Positions 51,239 to 59,964 of a stretch of DNA of 64,000 nt are shown in pieces (the first letter of the stretch is position 1; each line of letters opens with the position of its first letter). Position numbers and translations under genes: made by a program. The notes beneath the pieces are model-generated. The model was given only the letters and a program-made list of their open reading frames with translations. It ran no database searches and was not told the DNA's origin. This stretch comes from Leucobacter luti (lineage in GTDB: Bacteria > Actinomycetota > Actinomycetes > Actinomycetales > Microbacteriaceae), in assembly GCF_004217175.1 (NCBI RefSeq), contig NZ_SHKI01000003.1, forward strand, positions 653,784-717,783, read 5' to 3'.

Positions 51239-54112
51239 ATGAAGCAGACTCAGGGAACCCGCCGCGGGAGCGCACGGGTGGTGGGCGTTGGCCTGGCACT
51301 CGCCCTGCTCGGCGGGCTCGCGGTGCCGTTCGGCGGCCTGGCCGCCGCGCCGGCCGCCGGGCTGGTGTCGGATCCGGCGCCGAACGCCGAGAGCGAGGGC
51401 GCCGCCCCGCAGACCGTGCCGCCGGCGGGATCCTCCGACGCGGGCGCCCCGAGCGCCACTCCGGCCCCGGACACCGATCCGGCCGCGACCGCCGCCGATC
51501 CGGACACGTCCCCCGCCGATCCGGCCACGCCGGCCGAGACGGACGCGGAAGAGTCCGACGGTGCGGCGCTGGCTGAGGAGGCCGCTCCGGTGCAGGTCGC
51601 TCCGCGCAGCGTGCCGGTCGCTCCCGCCGGGAGCGCCGTGCTCAACGTGCGTGTCGGCGGTGACCGCCTCGCGAGCGGCACGGTGAAGGGCCTCCCTGGC
51701 GTGCAGCTGGGTCTGTACGCCACCGGCACCGCCTCGGTCGCCGGAGCTGGCAGCACGATGCCCACGCAGGGCGCGCAGGGGACCCGACTGAACGCCTCGT
51801 GGGGCTGGACCACCTGTGTCTCGGACGCCGACGGCGACTGCAACTTCACGATCCCCATTCGCGCGGGCGCGGCCTCCGCGACCGGCGCACCGCAGGACAC
51901 GCGGTTCTGGGTGGTGCAGGAGGTGGCCCCGGCCGGGTGGTACGCGAACCCGACCCTGCGGGTGGGCCCGTTCGGTGCCACGCCGGAGACCTCCTGGCAG
52001 TACCGCTTCCGCACGGACACGCAGCTGCGCGCCGGCCAGACGTACAGCTCCACCACCCCGATGGCGTGGAACCCGCTCCCGGCACCGGCCCTCCCCACGG
52101 ACACCCCGGAGGCGAACCCTGACCGGGGGTTCATGCGCAACCGCCTGGACAACTCCGCCGAGGGGAACTTCTCGTCGAACGTGACCCGCTCGACCGGGGT
52201 CTGGAATCAGTCGCGCAACAACCCCGCACTGCTCGAAAAGTGCGGGATCGATATCGCACTGATCGCTGACACCTCCGGCTCGCTCGGCGCGACGGGCATC
52301 GCGGACATGAAGAGCGCGATGACGAACTTTGTGAACGCGTTCATCGGGACGAACACGAACATGTCGCTGTTCTCGTTCTCGAACCTGTCGCCGGGATCCG
52401 GGGCCTCAAACCACCCGGCGCTGCTGCCGGTCACCACGACGGCGGAGGCGACCACGTTCAAGGACCAGTACGCGGACTGGCTCTCGGGCGGCGGGACGAA
52501 CTGGGATCGCGGTTTCGCGGCGGCCGCGAACGCGACGAGCCACTACGACCTCGCGATCCTAATCACCGACGGCAACCCGACGGTGATTCGCGACAACAGC
52601 GTGAGCACCTCGAGCGCCTACAATTCGCTGCAGGACGTCGACGGCGGGATCTTCTCGGCGAACCAGCTCAAGGCCGAGGGCACCCGCGTCGTGGCGCTCG
52701 GCGTCGGCCCGGCACTCACCGCGGCGAGCGACGCGAACCTGCGCGCGGTCTCCGGACCGGTGTCGAACAGCGACTACTACCGCACCTCCAACTTCGCCGA
52801 GGCGACCGCGGCGCTGGTCGCACTCGCGACGAAGAGCTGCAACGGCACCATAGGCGTGCAGAAGATGATCGTGCCCGCCGGCGGCACCATCGCCGACGCG
52901 ACCCCCGCGCCCGCGGGCTGGCGCTTCGACGCGAGCACGACCGCGAGCACGATGACCCTGCAGGCGCCGCTCACGCGCACCACGGTGACCGGCGACGGCG
53001 GCCTCATCAACTACGAGCTCGGCTTCACCGCCCCGGCCACGGCGGGTCCCGTGCAGATCCTCGAGACGCAGCAACCGGGCTACGAGATTGTCCCGGTTGG
53101 GACGGGGGCCGCCGCGCGCAACGCGACGTGTGTGAACACGCAGACGGGGGCCGCGGCCGCGGTCACCAACGCGGGTACCGCGGAGCAGCCGGGCTTCACG
53201 GTGCAGGGGCTGCGCTCCGAGCGCGTGCTCTGCACCATCTACAACCGCGCGCTGGCTCCCGGCAAGCTCGAGGTCTCGAAGAGCTCGGATCCGGCCACGG
53301 GAGCCACGGTGCGCCCGGGCCAGAGCATCACCTATACGCTGACCTTCCGGAACACGGGGGAGCAGCCGGTCGCTGTCAACCACGACGACGTCTTGACCGA
53401 TGTGCTCGACGACGCCACGCTCACGGGCGCCATTACCGCGCAGAGCCCGCTCGCCGCGGCACTCACCAGCGCCGGGGACCGGATCCGGATCACGGGCAGC
53501 CTGCCCGCCGGCGCCACCCGAACAGTGAGCTACGCGGTGACGGTGAAGGACCCGCTGCCGGCGAACGCGAACGCCTCGCTGCGCAACGTTGTGGTCCCCA
53601 CGGGGGAGCAGCCGCCGAGCACGTGCGAGCCGAACACCCCGTGCACGGTGCACCCGGTGCGCGGCAGCCTGTCCTGGAACAAGGTCAGCGCCTCTGGTGC
53701 GCGGCTCTCCGGGTCGGAGTGGTCGCTCACCCCGCTCGACGCGAACGGGCAGCCGCAGGCCGGCGCGGCCGTGGCCGTGGTCGACTGCGTCGCGGCAACC
53801 GCGTCCGCGTGCACGGGGGCCGACCGCGACCCCGCCGCCGGGGCGTTCGCACTGAGCGACCTCGCGATCGGGACGTATCAGCTGCGGGAGACGCGAGCAC
53901 CCGCCGGCTACCAGCTCCTCACCGATCCGATCACGATCACCGTGAACACGGCGGTCGCTTACGGCAACATTACGAACCGGCAGATCGAGGTCCCGGGGAT
54001 TCCGCTCACCGGCGGGATGGGGAGCCTCGGCTTCCTCCTCACCGCGGGCGGGCTCGGCGCGACCGCGGCCGCTGGAGTGTGGCTGCAGCGGAGACGGCGC
54101 CAGGGGGAATAA
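51239..54112 (+). CDS. VWA-domain tip pilin/adhesin
   Basis: A 957-residue precursor with a Sec signal (to about residue 38), an acidic Ala/Pro/Asp-rich region (42-120), and a Cna-B-like domain with E-box WVVQEVAPAGW (E228). A von Willebrand factor A domain from about 336 has MIDAS residues D344-T-S346-G-S348, a GGTNWDRG Thr and LITDGNP. Further isopeptide-type domains follow, then a second E-box YQLRETRAPAGYQL. The sorting signal is IPLTG (921-925), then a helix and RRRR. This is the pattern of tip pilins (RrgA/SpaC/PitA-like) that bind host or matrix. AAAGG precedes the ATG. Confidence 0.94.
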   Translation: MKQTQGTRRGSARVVGVGLALALLGGLAVPFGGLAAAPAAGLVSDPAPNAESEGAAPQTVPPAGSSDAGAPSATPAPDTDPAATAADPDTSPADPATPAETDAEESDGAALAEEAAPVQVAPRSVPVAPAGSAVLNVRVGGDRLASGTVKGLPGVQLGLYATGTASVAGAGSTMPTQGAQGTRLNASWGWTTCVSDADGDCNFTIPIRAGAASATGAPQDTRFWVVQEVAPAGWYANPTLRVGPFGATPETSWQYRFRTDTQLRAGQTYSSTTPMAWNPLPAPALPTDTPEANPDRGFMRNRLDNSAEGNFSSNVTRSTGVWNQSRNNPALLEKCGIDIALIADTSGSLGATGIADMKSAMTNFVNAFIGTNTNMSLFSFSNLSPGSGASNHPALLPVTTTAEATTFKDQYADWLSGGGTNWDRGFAAAANATSHYDLAILITDGNPTVIRDNSVSTSSAYNSLQDVDGGIFSANQLKAEGTRVVALGVGPALTAASDANLRAVSGPVSNSDYYRTSNFAEATAALVALATKSCNGTIGVQKMIVPAGGTIADATPAPAGWRFDASTTASTMTLQAPLTRTTVTGDGGLINYELGFTAPATAGPVQILETQQPGYEIVPVGTGAAARNATCVNTQTGAAAAVTNAGTAEQPGFTVQGLRSERVLCTIYNRALAPGKLEVSKSSDPATGATVRPGQSITYTLTFRNTGEQPVAVNHDDVLTDVLDDATLTGAITAQSPLAAALTSAGDRIRITGSLPAGATRTVSYAVTVKDPLPANANASLRNVVVPTGEQPPSTCEPNTPCTVHPVRGSLSWNKVSASGARLSGSEWSLTPLDANGQPQAGAAVAVVDCVAATASACTGADRDPAAGAFALSDLAIGTYQLRETRAPAGYQLLTDPITITVNTAVAYGNITNRQIEVPGIPLTGGMGSLGFLLTAGGLGATAAAGVWLQRRRRQGE

Positions 54113-54116
54113 ACAC

Positions 54117-55121
54117 ATGACCGTTGACACGTCAGAGCCGACGCGCACGCCTCCGCCCGCCCCGGGCCGCCACGCGGCGGTGGCGGGGCCGCCGGACGGG
54201 GCCCGCGCACCGCGGGCCCCGTGGCGGGCGAGCGCGCTCACCTGGGTGATCGCGGTGCTCGGGATCGGCGGACTCGTCGCCGGGCTGTACCCCATGAGCG
54301 CGGCCTGGCTGTCGTCCTTCAACCAGTCCCGGGTGATCAGCACCTCGGTCGCAGCGCTCGAGGATCTGCACCCGTCAGCCGACGAGCAGCTCGCCGCGGC
54401 CGCGGCCTACAACGCGGCGCTGAGCGCCGGGGTCGTGCTCGGCAAGAACGCGAACGTCCCGGTCGGCGACTGGACACTCGCGGATCAGTCGCTCGACTAC
54501 GATGAGCTCCTCGCCGCGGGTCCGGATGGACTGATGTCGCGCATCAAGATTGACTCGATCGGCGTCGATCTCCCGGTGTACCACGGCACGAGCGACGAGG
54601 TGCTTGCGCGCGGCTCCGGGCACCTGGAGGGATCCCACCTGCCAATTGGGGGCCCCGGGACCCGTGCGGTCCTCACCGCGCACCGCGGCCTCGCGAACGC
54701 GACCATGTTCACCGACCTCGATCGGGTGGCGGTCGGAGACACGTTCACCGTCGAGACGCTCGGCCGAGTGCTCAGCTATCGCGTGCGCGATACGCAGGTG
54801 ATCGATCCCGACGAGACGGGCACGCTCCGGGCCGAGAGCGGCGAGGACCTCGTCACGCTCATCACCTGCACCCCGCTCGGGATCAACACCCACCGCATCC
54901 TGGTGACCGGTGAGCGGATCACGCCCACCCCGGTCGCTGACCTCAACTCGGCCGGTGCCGAGTCTGCGGTCCCCGGGTTCCCGTGGTGGATCGTGTTTCT
55001 CGGCACCGGGGCCGCGATCATCATCGGATACGTGATCAGGCAGGGGCGGCGCGAGGGCGCGGCGCGCGCTGGCGCCGTCGAGTCCCGGGGCGTCGGCGCG
55101 GCCGCCGAGCCCACGCCCTAG
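54117..55121 (+). CDS. srtC: Class C (pilin) sortase
   Basis: A 334-residue class C sortase with an N-terminal helix (LTWVIAVLGIGGLVAGLYP), the sortase beta barrel, the catalytic His in AVLTAHRGLANATMF, Cys in LVTLITCTPLGINTHRILVTG with Arg in THR, and a C-terminal membrane helix (FPWWIVFLGTGAAIIIGYVI). The two membrane segments fit pilin polymerases. It starts 4 bases after the tip gene and is probably coupled to it. Its stop overlaps by 4 bases the stop region of the convergent sigma-fusion gene. Confidence 0.95.
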   Translation: MTVDTSEPTRTPPPAPGRHAAVAGPPDGARAPRAPWRASALTWVIAVLGIGGLVAGLYPMSAAWLSSFNQSRVISTSVAALEDLHPSADEQLAAAAAYNAALSAGVVLGKNANVPVGDWTLADQSLDYDELLAAGPDGLMSRIKIDSIGVDLPVYHGTSDEVLARGSGHLEGSHLPIGGPGTRAVLTAHRGLANATMFTDLDRVAVGDTFTVETLGRVLSYRVRDTQVIDPDETGTLRAESGEDLVTLITCTPLGINTHRILVTGERITPTPVADLNSAGAESAVPGFPWWIVFLGTGAAIIIGYVIRQGRREGAARAGAVESRGVGAAAEPTP

Positions 55122-57127
55122 TCGAAGGTGAGGGGGGCGTTGCCGCGGACGCCCAGGCGGTCGCTGTCGCAGTAGCTGAAGTCGATCGAGAACGTCCACG
55201 TGGAGAGCGGCACGACCGCCGCGCCCGCGCCCTGCGAGTCGAGGGTGAGCCGCTGCACCCCAGCACTTCGGGAGGACCAGAAGCACACCTGCGCGCCGGG
55301 GGTGCCGGTGAACTCTGCGCGCAGCACGAAGCGCGTGTGCTCTTCCGTCTCGCCCTCGGGGGAGCCGAGGGCGAACCGACCGGTGGGCTGCGCGAGCGTG
55401 AACGCGAAGTCAGCGGCGCCCACCTCGGCGCCCGCGACGACCTGGCTGATGCGGGCGACGTGGTCGCCGACGGGCAGCACCGACGCCGCAAGATCGATGC
55501 TCCACTGCCCCGTATCCGAGGTGAGCGCGTCGAGCCGCTGCCCTGCGACATCGACCCGCACCGTCGAGCCGGGCGTCGCGCGTCCGGTGAGTGTCGGCGC
55601 CACCACTCCGGTCGCGGCGTCGCTTCGCTGCACGGTGAGAGCGGTGACCGCCGGCTGCTCCGGCTTGACTGGCTTCTCTGGCTGCTCCGGCTTCCCCGGT
55701 TTTTCGGGCTGCTCCGGCTGCACGGGCTTTTCGGGCTGCTCCGGCAGCTCCGGCGTGGTGGGCACCTCGGGCTGCTCCGGTGAGACCGGCGGCTCGGGCT
55801 CTGTCGTGTCGTCGGGGACGGTGGGCGACGCCGGGGACGGCTGCGGCCTGGTCGATTGGTCGCCCGTGAGATCAGGGGAACCCGTGCCGTCGAGCTCCAC
55901 GCTCGGCACCACGTCGCCGCGGGCGCTCGGCTCGGCTCGCGCGTCGCGCGCCGAGCTCGTGTCGTCATGCCCGGGCGCCGCCGCGCCGTCGCCCGCGGTC
56001 CGCTCGTCCGTGCGCGGGCTCGCCGCGCTGAGCTCGGAGGGCGCGCCAGCGGGGAAGAGTGACGTTGCGCCGACCGCGATGGCCGCCGCCGCGGCCACCG
56101 AGACGACTACCCCCGCGGTGACCACGCCCGCGCCGCCGCCCGCGACGGTCTGTGTCGCACGCCTGGCGCCACGCGTTACGGTGCGCGCCCCGCGAGCGCA
56201 GAGCTCCGCGATGGGGCCGCCGCCGCTCAGCCACCCGGTGGCGTGCGCCGGTGCCGCGGTCAGTGCCGCAGCGCTCGCCGCCGTGGGAGCCGCCCAGAGG
56301 TCCGCAGAGAGTGTGCCGCCGAGCGCGAGCGCGAGTGCGCCGCCGGCCGCGATCTTGCGTCCAAGCCGGTGGTTCTCGCGCTGCAGCGAACGCTCGAGCC
56401 GGGTGCACTCGCCGCAGTCGATGAGGTGCGCGTGCACGGTGTGTTTCTGCGTGGTGCTGAGCGCGCCGCGCACGTACTTCGGGAGCGACTCGACCGTCTC
56501 GCCGTGCCCCGCCGCGACCCGCGCGGGAAGCTGCTGGCGCAGCCACTCGAGCCGAAGTCCCTCGCGTGCGCGCCGCATGAGCGCCGACACCGAGTTTGGG
56601 CTGAGGCTGAGGCGGGATGCGATCTCGGTGCGGGAGCGATCCTCCACCTCCTGCCACCAGAGAATCTGTTGCCACCGCTCCGGAAGCGCCGCGAAGGCGG
56701 CGATGATCTCGCGGTTGTTTTCCCCCTGCTCAGAGAGGTCGTCTGAACCAGCGAGCGGCGGGCCCTCGATTACCGTGCCGGTGACCGTGCGCTGCGCGAC
56801 CCGGTACCGCCGAGCGGCGATGTTGCGGGACACCGCGACCAGGTACGCGCGGAAGTGCTCGGCCGGGCCCTGCCCGCGCTGAAGCTGATCCCACACCGTG
56901 GTGAACGCCTCAGAGACCGTGTCCTCGGTGTCGGCGTACGCGAGCGGGTAGGTGAGCGCGGTGACCGCTTGGCGGTGGCGCTGCCACAGCTCGGCGTATG
57001 CGTCGCGATCCCCCTGTTTCGCGGCCGCGATGAGTGGCGCGTCGAGCAGACGAATCTCACCCGTGTCCGAGCTCAGCACCTCGGGTTCCGTGCGGCGATC
57101 CCCTCGCCGTGCGGTACTAGTTTTCAC
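55118..57127 (-). CDS. One-piece ECF sigma factor / zinc-finger anti-sigma / membrane / extracellular sensor
   Basis: The GTG at 57127 is chosen for GGGAGGGG about 5 bases upstream; the product has 669 residues. Residues 35-105 are sigma region 2 (RDAYAELWQRH, TVSEAFTTVWDQL). Residues 140-197 are region 4 (LPERWQQILWWQEVEDRSRTEIASRLSLSPNSVSALMRR). Residues 227-250 carry an anti-sigma zinc finger (H234-x3-C238-x2-C241). Hydrophobic segments follow at 258-279 and 334-358. A linker with PEQPEKP repeats (about 445-493) is long enough to span the wall. An Ig-like domain (494-580) and a C-terminal beta region with two Cys lie outside. Sigma factors with fused anti-sigma and membrane parts are known in a few ECF groups, but not commonly with a wall-spanning Pro linker. 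It is convergent with the pilus operon and may control it or sense its products. Confidence 0.88.
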   Translation of the reverse strand: MKTSTARRGDRRTEPEVLSSDTGEIRLLDAPLIAAAKQGDRDAYAELWQRHRQAVTALTYPLAYADTEDTVSEAFTTVWDQLQRGQGPAEHFRAYLVAVSRNIAARRYRVAQRTVTGTVIEGPPLAGSDDLSEQGENNREIIAAFAALPERWQQILWWQEVEDRSRTEIASRLSLSPNSVSALMRRAREGLRLEWLRQQLPARVAAGHGETVESLPKYVRGALSTTQKHTVHAHLIDCGECTRLERSLQRENHRLGRKIAAGGALALALGGTLSADLWAAPTAASAAALTAAPAHATGWLSGGGPIAELCARGARTVTRGARRATQTVAGGGAGVVTAGVVVSVAAAAAIAVGATSLFPAGAPSELSAASPRTDERTAGDGAAAPGHDDTSSARDARAEPSARGDVVPSVELDGTGSPDLTGDQSTRPQPSPASPTVPDDTTEPEPPVSPEQPEVPTTPELPEQPEKPVQPEQPEKPGKPEQPEKPVKPEQPAVTALTVQRSDAATGVVAPTLTGRATPGSTVRVDVAGQRLDALTSDTGQWSIDLAASVLPVGDHVARISQVVAGAEVGAADFAFTLAQPTGRFALGSPEGETEEHTRFVLRAEFTGTPGAQVCFWSSRSAGVQRLTLDSQGAGAAVVPLSTWTFSIDFSYCDSDRLGVRGNAPLTFD

Positions 57128-57392
57128 CGGAGCCCCTCCCCGTCGACCAGTGATTTCGGGCGAATCCATCCCCACCCATCCAGCAAGTGTCGAAACCCCG
57201 CGAAAAGTGACGCGGGAGACTCAAAGTAATTTCTTTCCCGATGCCGATCTGTGGACTGCGCGATTTGCGGTCACTCCTGCGCGGATTGCGGAGTTCTGCG
57301 CGTGTTAGGTGGGCGTACCGTCGGCGGGCTAGCATGAGGTCAGATTCAGCTCGCGTGCGGGCTGCGGCGATGCATGAGACCGATGAGGGTAC

Positions 57393-58418
57393 ATGGAGCA
57401 GACGATGGCACCCCGCCGACGGCGGGACGACGACCGGGGATTTCTGCGCTTCGATGTGCACGGGCAGCGCCCCGACGACCTGCTCCAGTCCGGACGCCTG
57501 CGAGACCTGCTCTCGCACGCGCGAATCGAAGTCACCGCATTCGCGGAGCAGCCCCCGTTGAGTGCGCGAATCGCCCAGTTTTCAGACGTGACCCTTGGCC
57601 ACGCCAGGATGGCCGGGTTTCGCGGAAGCTGGGACCGCGTGGCGGCGTCCTCCGACCGGGCGCTGATCCTGCTCGTCAAGCAGGGCTCGCTGCGGGTCAC
57701 TGGGCCCGACGGGACGGTGCGCGCGGGCGGCGGGGCGTTTCTCCTGTTTCCCGGGCTTGGCCCGATCACGGCGGAGTCCGCCGACGAACTCACGGACGTG
57801 ACGTACCTCACGTTCCCCGCTCGACTCACGGCGGTGTGGCCCGAACCGGGATCGGCAAGCCTGGTGCACAGCGAGGAGCTCGGGATTCCCGCCGCGGCCT
57901 TCGCCCCGGCCGCGGCGTTTGTGGCGAGCGTGTGTGCGCTGTCGATTGCGGACGTTCCGGAAGGCGGGCCCCTGCAGTCGGTCGCCGAGGAGGTCGCCCG
58001 CTCGGTCGTGGAACTCTGCGCGGGCGCCAGGGGGCGGGCGTCCGAATCGCTGTACGGGGCGGCAATGACGATGATCCGCCGGTCCTACGACGCACCGTCG
58101 CTGAACGGGGAGGCTATCGCCGCGGCCCTGGGAGTGTCGGTGCGCACCCTGCAGGGCGCGTTCCAGAGCGAAGGGCGCACGGTTGCGGGGGTCATCCGCC
58201 AGGTGCGCGCGGTGGCGGCGGTGCAGCTGCGGCACGAGCAACCCGGCATCTCGCAGGCGCGGATCGCGGCGCTCACTGGCTTTGGCTCGGTCGACTCCCT
58301 GCAGCGGGCCGTGAGCCTCGGCGTGGCCGAGCATGCGACACCCGGTGCGGCCGAGCATGCGACACTCGGTGCCGCCGAGGCGGTCTCCCCGGTGCCCGAG
58401 ACCCCGGGGGTACGCTGA
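57393..58418 (+). CDS. AraC-family regulator with altered C-terminus
   Basis: A 341-residue protein with an AraC-binding-like N-terminal half (residues 30-175; FLLFPGLGPITAES) and a C-terminal AraC helix-turn-helix pair: NGEAIAAALGVSVRTLQGAFQSEGRTVAGVIRQVRAVAAVQLR, then ISQARIAALTGFGSVDSLQRAVSL. The end usual for the family (FGxSPSxYR) is replaced by a directly repeated AEHATPGA/AEHATLGA segment made by a 24-bp tandem duplication (58325-58348 and 58349-58372). It is divergent from the sigma-fusion gene across 265 bases (57128-57392) with no further gene. The target is unknown. Confidence 0.85.
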   Translation: MEQTMAPRRRRDDDRGFLRFDVHGQRPDDLLQSGRLRDLLSHARIEVTAFAEQPPLSARIAQFSDVTLGHARMAGFRGSWDRVAASSDRALILLVKQGSLRVTGPDGTVRAGGGAFLLFPGLGPITAESADELTDVTYLTFPARLTAVWPEPGSASLVHSEELGIPAAAFAPAAAFVASVCALSIADVPEGGPLQSVAEEVARSVVELCAGARGRASESLYGAAMTMIRRSYDAPSLNGEAIAAALGVSVRTLQGAFQSEGRTVAGVIRQVRAVAAVQLRHEQPGISQARIAALTGFGSVDSLQRAVSLGVAEHATPGAAEHATLGAAEAVSPVPETPGVR

Positions 58419-58422
58419 CAGC

Positions 58423-58983
58423 ATGAGCGATCTTGAGCAGCGGCTGCGACGGCTCCCCGCATTTCCCCACCCGCTCCCCGTCCTCGACGCGGCGGTGCTT
58501 CCCGACGACCCCACCGTGCTGTTTCGTGCGTGGCTCGACGCGGCGATTGAGAGCGGTGAGCGCCAGCCGCACGCAATGGCGACGGCGACCGTGCGCGCGG
58601 ACGGCACCCCGGTGGCGCGCACGCTCATCCTGAAAGACATCGACGCGGACGGGTATCACTTCTCCACGCACCGCAGCTCGCGCAAGGGCCGCGAGCTCGC
58701 GCTGCGACCGCGCACCAGCATGCTCTTCTTCTGGCGCGAGTTCGGGCGCCAGGTGCGCGTCACGGGCGAGGCCGTGCCGCTCGACGACGCGGCCTCCCAG
58801 CGCGACTGGGAGGGGCGACCCAGCTATACGGGCACACCAAACCCGGATTGGCAGCGCTACGCGCTGCGGCCGGATGAGTTCGAGTTCATGCAGGCCCGCG
58901 AGGACCGGCAGCACACGCGGATCGAGTACCGGGTCGGCCCGGACGGGTGGCGCCACGACGCGGTGCGCACACCCGCCGGCTAG
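58423..58983 (+). CDS. Pyridoxamine 5'-phosphate oxidase family enzyme
   Basis: A 186-residue FMN-binding split-barrel protein with the PdxH core: PHAMATATVRADGTPVARTLILKDIDADGYHFSTHRSSRKGRELALRPRTSMLFFWREFGRQVRVTGEA. The C-terminus is short and lacks the RLxP end of true PNPO, so it may be a related flavin enzyme and not the vitamin B6 oxidase. The ATG follows the AraC stop by 4 bases; a shared message is likely. Confidence 0.8.
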   Translation: MSDLEQRLRRLPAFPHPLPVLDAAVLPDDPTVLFRAWLDAAIESGERQPHAMATATVRADGTPVARTLILKDIDADGYHFSTHRSSRKGRELALRPRTSMLFFWREFGRQVRVTGEAVPLDDAASQRDWEGRPSYTGTPNPDWQRYALRPDEFEFMQAREDRQHTRIEYRVGPDGWRHDAVRTPAG

Positions 58984-59026
58984 CCCGCCCGCGCTCCTGC
59001 GCTCCCGGCTGAGCCCCCGGCGCTGG

Positions 59027-59884
59027 TCAGTCCCGCGAACCGCAGAGCTCGAAGACATACCCCGGGTCGTCGGGGGTCGCAAGCGCGCGGTCGCGCAGCA
59101 CCATCGCCGCGGGCGAGTCAGCGTCGGCGCACATCTCCGCAAACGTCCGCGGGAGCAGGTCGGTGTACTCGATGTCGATGACCCGCTCACCGTAGACCGC
59201 GCGATACCCGCCGCACTCGCGGTAGGCCGCGCAGGTCTCGGTGACTGCGAAGTCAAAGCCGGCTTGCGCGCGCAGCGTCGCCGCGTCCTCGACCGCGTTC
59301 TTCTGTCCGGCGGCCAGGCCGACCCCGTGCGCCGCAGCGACCAAGTCTGTGGCCAGGGCGAGGTTGTCCGGGAGCGAGAGCGCCCCGTCCGAGCGCGTGT
59401 ACGAGTCGAGGTTGTCGAACTCCACGGCGTCGAAGCCGGCGTCCGCGCACCCGGTGATCCACGGCGTCACCACGGCGGCGATCTGCGCGCGCTGCGCCGC
59501 GGTCCCCGTGTCCAGGAGTATCTCGTCTGGCCAGGCCGGGTCGATCACCGGTTCGCCTGCCGGATCCCGCAGCAGCGTTTCGGCCGGCCACGCGTCGAGC
59601 TCGCCGGGCTGCGTCTGGAAGCCGTTCACGTAACAGATCGAGTAGCGATCCGGGTCGGGGGCGGCCGTGCGGTCCCGGGCGACGAGCGTGACCGCCGGGT
59701 CGGGCTCGGCGCTGCCGCCGAGCTGGTAGTCGGGCGCCGCGTCCCCGGGCGGGAGCCGCAGCTCCGCGCCGGCGGCTGCGGCCCCGCCCCCGGCGCCGGC
59801 GTCCGTGGGGGCGGCGGGGGCGCCGCACGCGCTGAGGGCGAGCGCCAGCCCCGCGGCGACGGTCAGGGCGAGGCGACGGATCAT
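59027..59884 (-). CDS. GH114-like (endo alpha-1,4-polygalactosaminidase family) lipoprotein
   Basis: A 285-residue lipoprotein (signal RLALTVAAGLALALSAC, lipobox LSAC) with a TIM-barrel domain of the GH114/TM1410 type: DYQLGG, ICYVNGFQTQPGELDAWP, DEILLDTG, WITGCADAGFDAVEFDNLDSYTRSDG with the acidic catalytic cluster, NLALATDLVAAAHGVGLAAGQKNAVE and FAVTETCAAYRECGGY. It should act outside the cell on galactosaminogalactan-like or related polysaccharide, anchored to the membrane. The exact substrate is inferred from the family only. Confidence 0.88.
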   Translation of the reverse strand: MIRRLALTVAAGLALALSACGAPAAPTDAGAGGGAAAAGAELRLPPGDAAPDYQLGGSAEPDPAVTLVARDRTAAPDPDRYSICYVNGFQTQPGELDAWPAETLLRDPAGEPVIDPAWPDEILLDTGTAAQRAQIAAVVTPWITGCADAGFDAVEFDNLDSYTRSDGALSLPDNLALATDLVAAAHGVGLAAGQKNAVEDAATLRAQAGFDFAVTETCAAYRECGGYRAVYGERVIDIEYTDLLPRTFAEMCADADSPAAMVLRDRALATPDDPGYVFELCGSRD

Positions 59885-59964
59885 AGCTCGATGCTACGCG
59901 CCGTCGGGCAGGGGAGCGCGCCGGCACTGTCCGGGGCTCGCGTCGCACGGCTACACTCGACAGC

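Noticed and set aside
55200..56882. 560-codon frame antisense to the sigma-fusion gene
   Set aside because: Low-complexity Ser/Ala/Pro text with no family likeness; a shadow of the real gene.
58423..58983. True pdxH
   Set aside because: The FMN-barrel core fits, but the conserved C-terminal end of PNPO is missing, so the symbol was withheld.
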